Source of the DNA: Bdellovibrionales bacterium
GTDB lineage: Bacteria > Myxococcota > XYA12-FULL-58-9 > SYDY01
DNA length: 14,420 nucleotides
Assembly: GCA_005801425.1 (NCBI GenBank)
Contig: SYDY01000061.1
Span: 1 to 14,420 of the forward strand
Direction: 5' to 3'
Under the pieces are notes generated by a model. It was not told the origin of the DNA and made no database searches. It saw nothing but the letters and a program-made list of their open reading frames with translations. Shown here one piece after another: positions 11,925-14,420 of the stretch (positions within the stretch are counted from its first letter, which is position 1; each line of letters starts with the position of its first letter). A program made the position numbers and the translations under genes.

Positions 11925-14372
11925 CTAAAAATGCAAGCCCAAGGTGCCCATGAATGTACGTGGTGCACCGGCCGAAATGTGTTGTTGTGGAAGCATGGAG
12001 GGGACGTCGCGGTTTCCCCAGTTGGATACAAATGAATAGGCGCTTGCGGCGTAACGTGTATCGGTAAGATTAAACATCTCAAGTGATAATTCTATGAAGT
12101 GCCAACGTACGCTTCCTGAGAGATCCAACAAAAAGATGTGGGGTGTGGATTGGGCATAGGGCAAAGGTCGTGGTGAAAGAAAAGTGCCTCCAAGGCCCAG
12201 TCGGCCATGAACGTGATGTGTCCATAAACGGATGAGATCGCGGTGGACACCGAGATCGGTTCGTACCACCACGGGGGGAACATAGGGGAGCAGCTGTCCG
12301 CTTTGAAATGCAGGCGCTGGATTTTCAGCGGTGGCTGGGGGAGGATCACGCAGGGTTGCGTGAACATACGTGACCGATGCCGATGCGGTGGCCCATGCAA
12401 ACGGTTTTGCGGTGACGTGCGATACAAAGCCGACACGTTGTGTGGGGCCGATACGTTCAAGACGGCCTTCTTCGGGATCGAACACCAAATCGTTGTCGAG
12501 TGTTGTGGCATAGGCGGCCGATGAGAATGCAATGCGATCGCCTCCATGGGGTGCGATGCGAAATCCACCTTCGTAGGATCGTACTTTGGCGAATGGCGCA
12601 TTTTCACCTTCGGCAAGTTGTCGTGCTTGGGGTGAACGATAGCCTTCGCCGTAGGATGCCATGAGCGTAAGCCATGATAACGGTTTGATCTCCAACGTTG
12701 CACGTGGACCTACGGCAACACCCACGGCGGTACGATGAAATCCAACGAGATGGGTTTGTGCTATGGAACTTGGAATGAAATTTCCGAGGCGATCGTCGAT
12801 GTCGTAGTGAAGCACATCGGTGCGTACGCCGCCTTTAAGGATCGCAAAACGCGTGAGATGCAGATTTATATCTGCGTAAAATCCGATATCAGTGGCGCGT
12901 ACGTTGGCATCGACCCGTTGATCCCATATTTTATTCTGTGGCGCCTGAAGTAAGTTTTGCGTTTGTGTGATCAAATGCATGCGAAACGATGTTCCAAATT
13001 CCATATGCCCAAAAAGCCATGGAAGTGGTTTCCATTCTGAAGTGCGACGGCTCCATTGTGCGCCGATACCGAGATCTTGATTGAATTGTTCGATGAGGTC
13101 GCCGCGGCCAATCCATTCGGGATGGATCATGCCGCGCTGGGTAAATCCCGTGAAATTGGTTCGTGTTCGTAACGTGTTCCACGTGAACCATGTGGCGATG
13201 TGATTGTGTGCACCGGATGCGTTTGTTCTATCGAGCGTGACGCTCGTTTGTGCCCGTGCGGTGAGAGCCGATTGGGAATTGGCTGAAGGATTATTGTACG
13301 TATCAAAAAATCCCACGCGGCCCGCATCGATATCATCTTGGCGTAAAATACCTGCGAGACCTGCGCGGGCACCGTAGCCCGACACATGCAGGATCCCTTT
13401 AAAGCGTGCGGGACCTTCAAATGCATATTGGCCCATGGCACTTCCTGAAATGGATCCGCGGTTTTGTCCAAAACCGTCGCTTTTGCGAATGCTGAATGCA
13501 CCAAAGGTTTCTTCTGCCTCATCCTTGGGGGCCCAGAGTACCAACTGTCGAAATGTGTTGAACGAACCGTAGGACGATTTGAGTTGGTATCCGCGTTCTG
13601 CAACACCGAGATCGAAATTGATGCTGCCTGCCACGGCAAAGTCGCCTTGGCGTGGATCATAAACACCTTCGGTAACACGCAGTGACCGGACCACTTCGGG
13701 AATGATGAAATTTAAATCCGCATAGCCTTGGCCATGAATATGGGAAGGTTGATTGAGGGGAATGGCACCCAGCGTCAGTTCAATATCCTGGCCATGTTCG
13801 GCGTTGAATCCTCGCAAATAAATTTCATGGGCCACAGCGTCGCCTTCGGGTTGAGAAACGTAAACGCCTGGTGCGGAACTGAGCAAATCGCTGGTGGTGC
13901 GGTGGGGGGCTGTGGTGAGTGCGGCTCTATCGAGTACAAAATCACTGATGGCACGGGGTGGTGCTTTGCGTGTGCCATGGATACTGACGTCGATGATGTG
14001 TTCATCGGTGATTGAGGGCACGGGCGGTTCGCGAACCGCCCCTACAGGAGCGGGAATAGCGACAGGTGTGGGTTTCGTGAAGTTAAATGGCACTTTGATG
14101 CGACTGACCACAGGTGCATTGCCTTGACGTGCGGGCTGAAATTTCCATGCGCGCATGGCCTCTATGGCGGCATTGTCGAATACTTCGCCGCCGGATGTTG
14201 CGACAGAAACTTCGGTGACGCTTCCGTCGATGCCTACGGTCACCAAAAGAACAACCGTCGATTCTTGGGGCAATCCTGTTTCTGGATACATCGCCTCGAT
14301 TTGCTGCACGACCTGGGGCGGGTGCACGGGCGCGGTATTGGCGAGCGTTAGAAATAGGATGAGTGGCCACAT
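11925..14372 (-). CDS. TonB-dependent outer-membrane receptor with N-terminal TonB-type domain
   Basis: The protein has 815 aa, with AGGAG 8 nt before the ATG. Residues 1-14 are a short signal peptide. Residues 18-98 form a TonB C-terminal-type domain, with G-I-D-G-S-V-T-E-V (47-55) and A-W-K-F-Q-P-A (75-81) as in the TonB family. A Pro-rich linker follows (99-120), part of it encoded by a REP-like palindrome. H-I-I-D-V-S-I-H-G (125-133) is a likely TonB box. The plug domain runs from about 140 to 255 with Y-L-R-G-F-N-A-E-H-G and I-P-E-V-V-R-S-L. The rest is a 22-strand-type barrel ending in a terminal Phe (T-L-G-L-H-F), the usual assembly signal. It imports an unknown ligand using the ExbB/ExbD/TonB encoded downstream. 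The extra TonB-type domain at the receptor's periplasmic end is a known but uncommon architecture. It heads the operon. Confidence 0.93.
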   Translation of the reverse strand: MWPLILFLTLANTAPVHPPQVVQQIEAMYPETGLPQESTVVLLVTVGIDGSVTEVSVATSGGEVFDNAAIEAMRAWKFQPARQGNAPVVSRIKVPFNFTKPTPVAIPAPVGAVREPPVPSITDEHIIDVSIHGTRKAPPRAISDFVLDRAALTTAPHRTTSDLLSSAPGVYVSQPEGDAVAHEIYLRGFNAEHGQDIELTLGAIPLNQPSHIHGQGYADLNFIIPEVVRSLRVTEGVYDPRQGDFAVAGSINFDLGVAERGYQLKSSYGSFNTFRQLVLWAPKDEAEETFGAFSIRKSDGFGQNRGSISGSAMGQYAFEGPARFKGILHVSGYGARAGLAGILRQDDIDAGRVGFFDTYNNPSANSQSALTARAQTSVTLDRTNASGAHNHIATWFTWNTLRTRTNFTGFTQRGMIHPEWIGRGDLIEQFNQDLGIGAQWSRRTSEWKPLPWLFGHMEFGTSFRMHLITQTQNLLQAPQNKIWDQRVDANVRATDIGFYADINLHLTRFAILKGGVRTDVLHYDIDDRLGNFIPSSIAQTHLVGFHRTAVGVAVGPRATLEIKPLSWLTLMASYGEGYRSPQARQLAEGENAPFAKVRSYEGGFRIAPHGGDRIAFSSAAYATTLDNDLVFDPEEGRLERIGPTQRVGFVSHVTAKPFAWATASASVTYVHATLRDPPPATAENPAPAFQSGQLLPYVPPVVVRTDLGVHRDLIRLWTHHVHGRLGLGGTFLSPRPLPYAQSTPHIFLLDLSGSVRWHFIELSLEMFNLTDTRYAASAYSFVSNWGNRDVPSMLPQQHISAGAPRTFMGTLGLHF
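14022..14045 (-). repeat. REP-like palindrome inside the receptor gene
   Basis: On the minus strand GTAG is followed at once by a perfect 20-bp palindrome (half-site GGGCGGTTCG). It is read in frame as receptor residues 110-117 (V-G-A-V-R-E-P-P), in the linker between the TonB-type domain and the TonB box, where an insertion would be tolerated. Confidence 0.7.
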
Positions 14373-14409
14373 GGATGGGGCTCCTGTGTTTTGTCGGACC
14401 GCTGCATAA

Positions 14410-14420
14410 GGGCGGTTCGC
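14410..14420. repeat. Half of a REP-like palindrome at the right edge
   Basis: The last 11 bases, GGGCGGTTCGC, equal the first 11 bases of the palindrome inside the receptor gene. It lies 38 nt before the receptor start and is cut by the window edge, so the GTAG head and orientation cannot be seen. No promoter is recognisable in the 48 bp upstream of the receptor. Confidence 0.5.

Larger units (their letters stand above)
4145..14372 (-). other. Predicted ten-gene transcription unit for TonB uptake and Ser/Thr kinases
   Basis: Ten genes share one strand. In transcription order the spacings are 9, 2, -4, 1, -4, 49, 49, 8 and -4 nt (negative means overlap). No GC hairpin with a T-run is seen in any gap. 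The first six genes are certainly a unit by layout. The last four could also be driven from a weak candidate promoter before the PDZ kinase. Confidence 0.6.

Overview
The window looks like a chromosomal stretch of moderate GC from a Gram-negative, deltaproteobacterial-type organism, most likely Myxococcota or a relative such as the Bradymonadales. This is inferred from content, not proven. Pointers are a complete TonB/ExbB/ExbD system with an outer-membrane receptor, many lipoprotein-type signal peptides, two Hanks-type Ser/Thr kinases (one with a zinc ribbon, one with a periplasmic PDZ domain), and secreted calcium-binding EGF-repeat proteins. The receptor and TonB sequences have the look of myxobacterial homologues. 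No rRNA, tRNA, IS transposase, CRISPR or phage gene is visible.

Left part (1-2864, minus strand): a HEAT-repeat lipoprotein gene is followed after 9 nt by a 339-aa EGF-repeat protein. After a 108-bp AT-rich gap comes a second, paralogous EGF-repeat lipoprotein that runs off the left edge. The gap holds a candidate promoter overlapped by a 9-bp inverted repeat. A membrane-anchored YkuE-type metallophosphoesterase (2977-4143) is divergent from the HEAT gene and is the only plus-strand gene. Its stop codon lies 1 nt from the stop of the converging gene.

Right part (4145-14372, minus strand): ten co-oriented genes are so tightly packed (overlaps of 4 nt or gaps of 1-49 nt) that they probably form one transcription unit. 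Reading from 14372 downward, the order is: TonB-dependent receptor with an extra TonB-type domain at its N-terminus; two lipoproteins of no named family; exbB; exbD; tonB; a membrane-anchored unknown; a Ser/Thr kinase with TM and PDZ; a zinc-ribbon Ser/Thr kinase; and an unknown protein. The first six make a self-contained uptake system: the receptor binds a ligand outside, ExbB/ExbD/TonB energise it, and the lipoproteins may be substrate-binding or assembly partners. The ligand cannot be told from sequence. The kinases may add regulation.

Scattered over the window are REP-like palindromes headed by GTAG, three complete and one cut by the right edge. The three complete ones share orientation. 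Two lie inside reading frames: one encodes the tail of ExbB and one encodes the linker between the TonB-type domain and the plug of the receptor. No stretch longer than about 115 bp lacks a gene.
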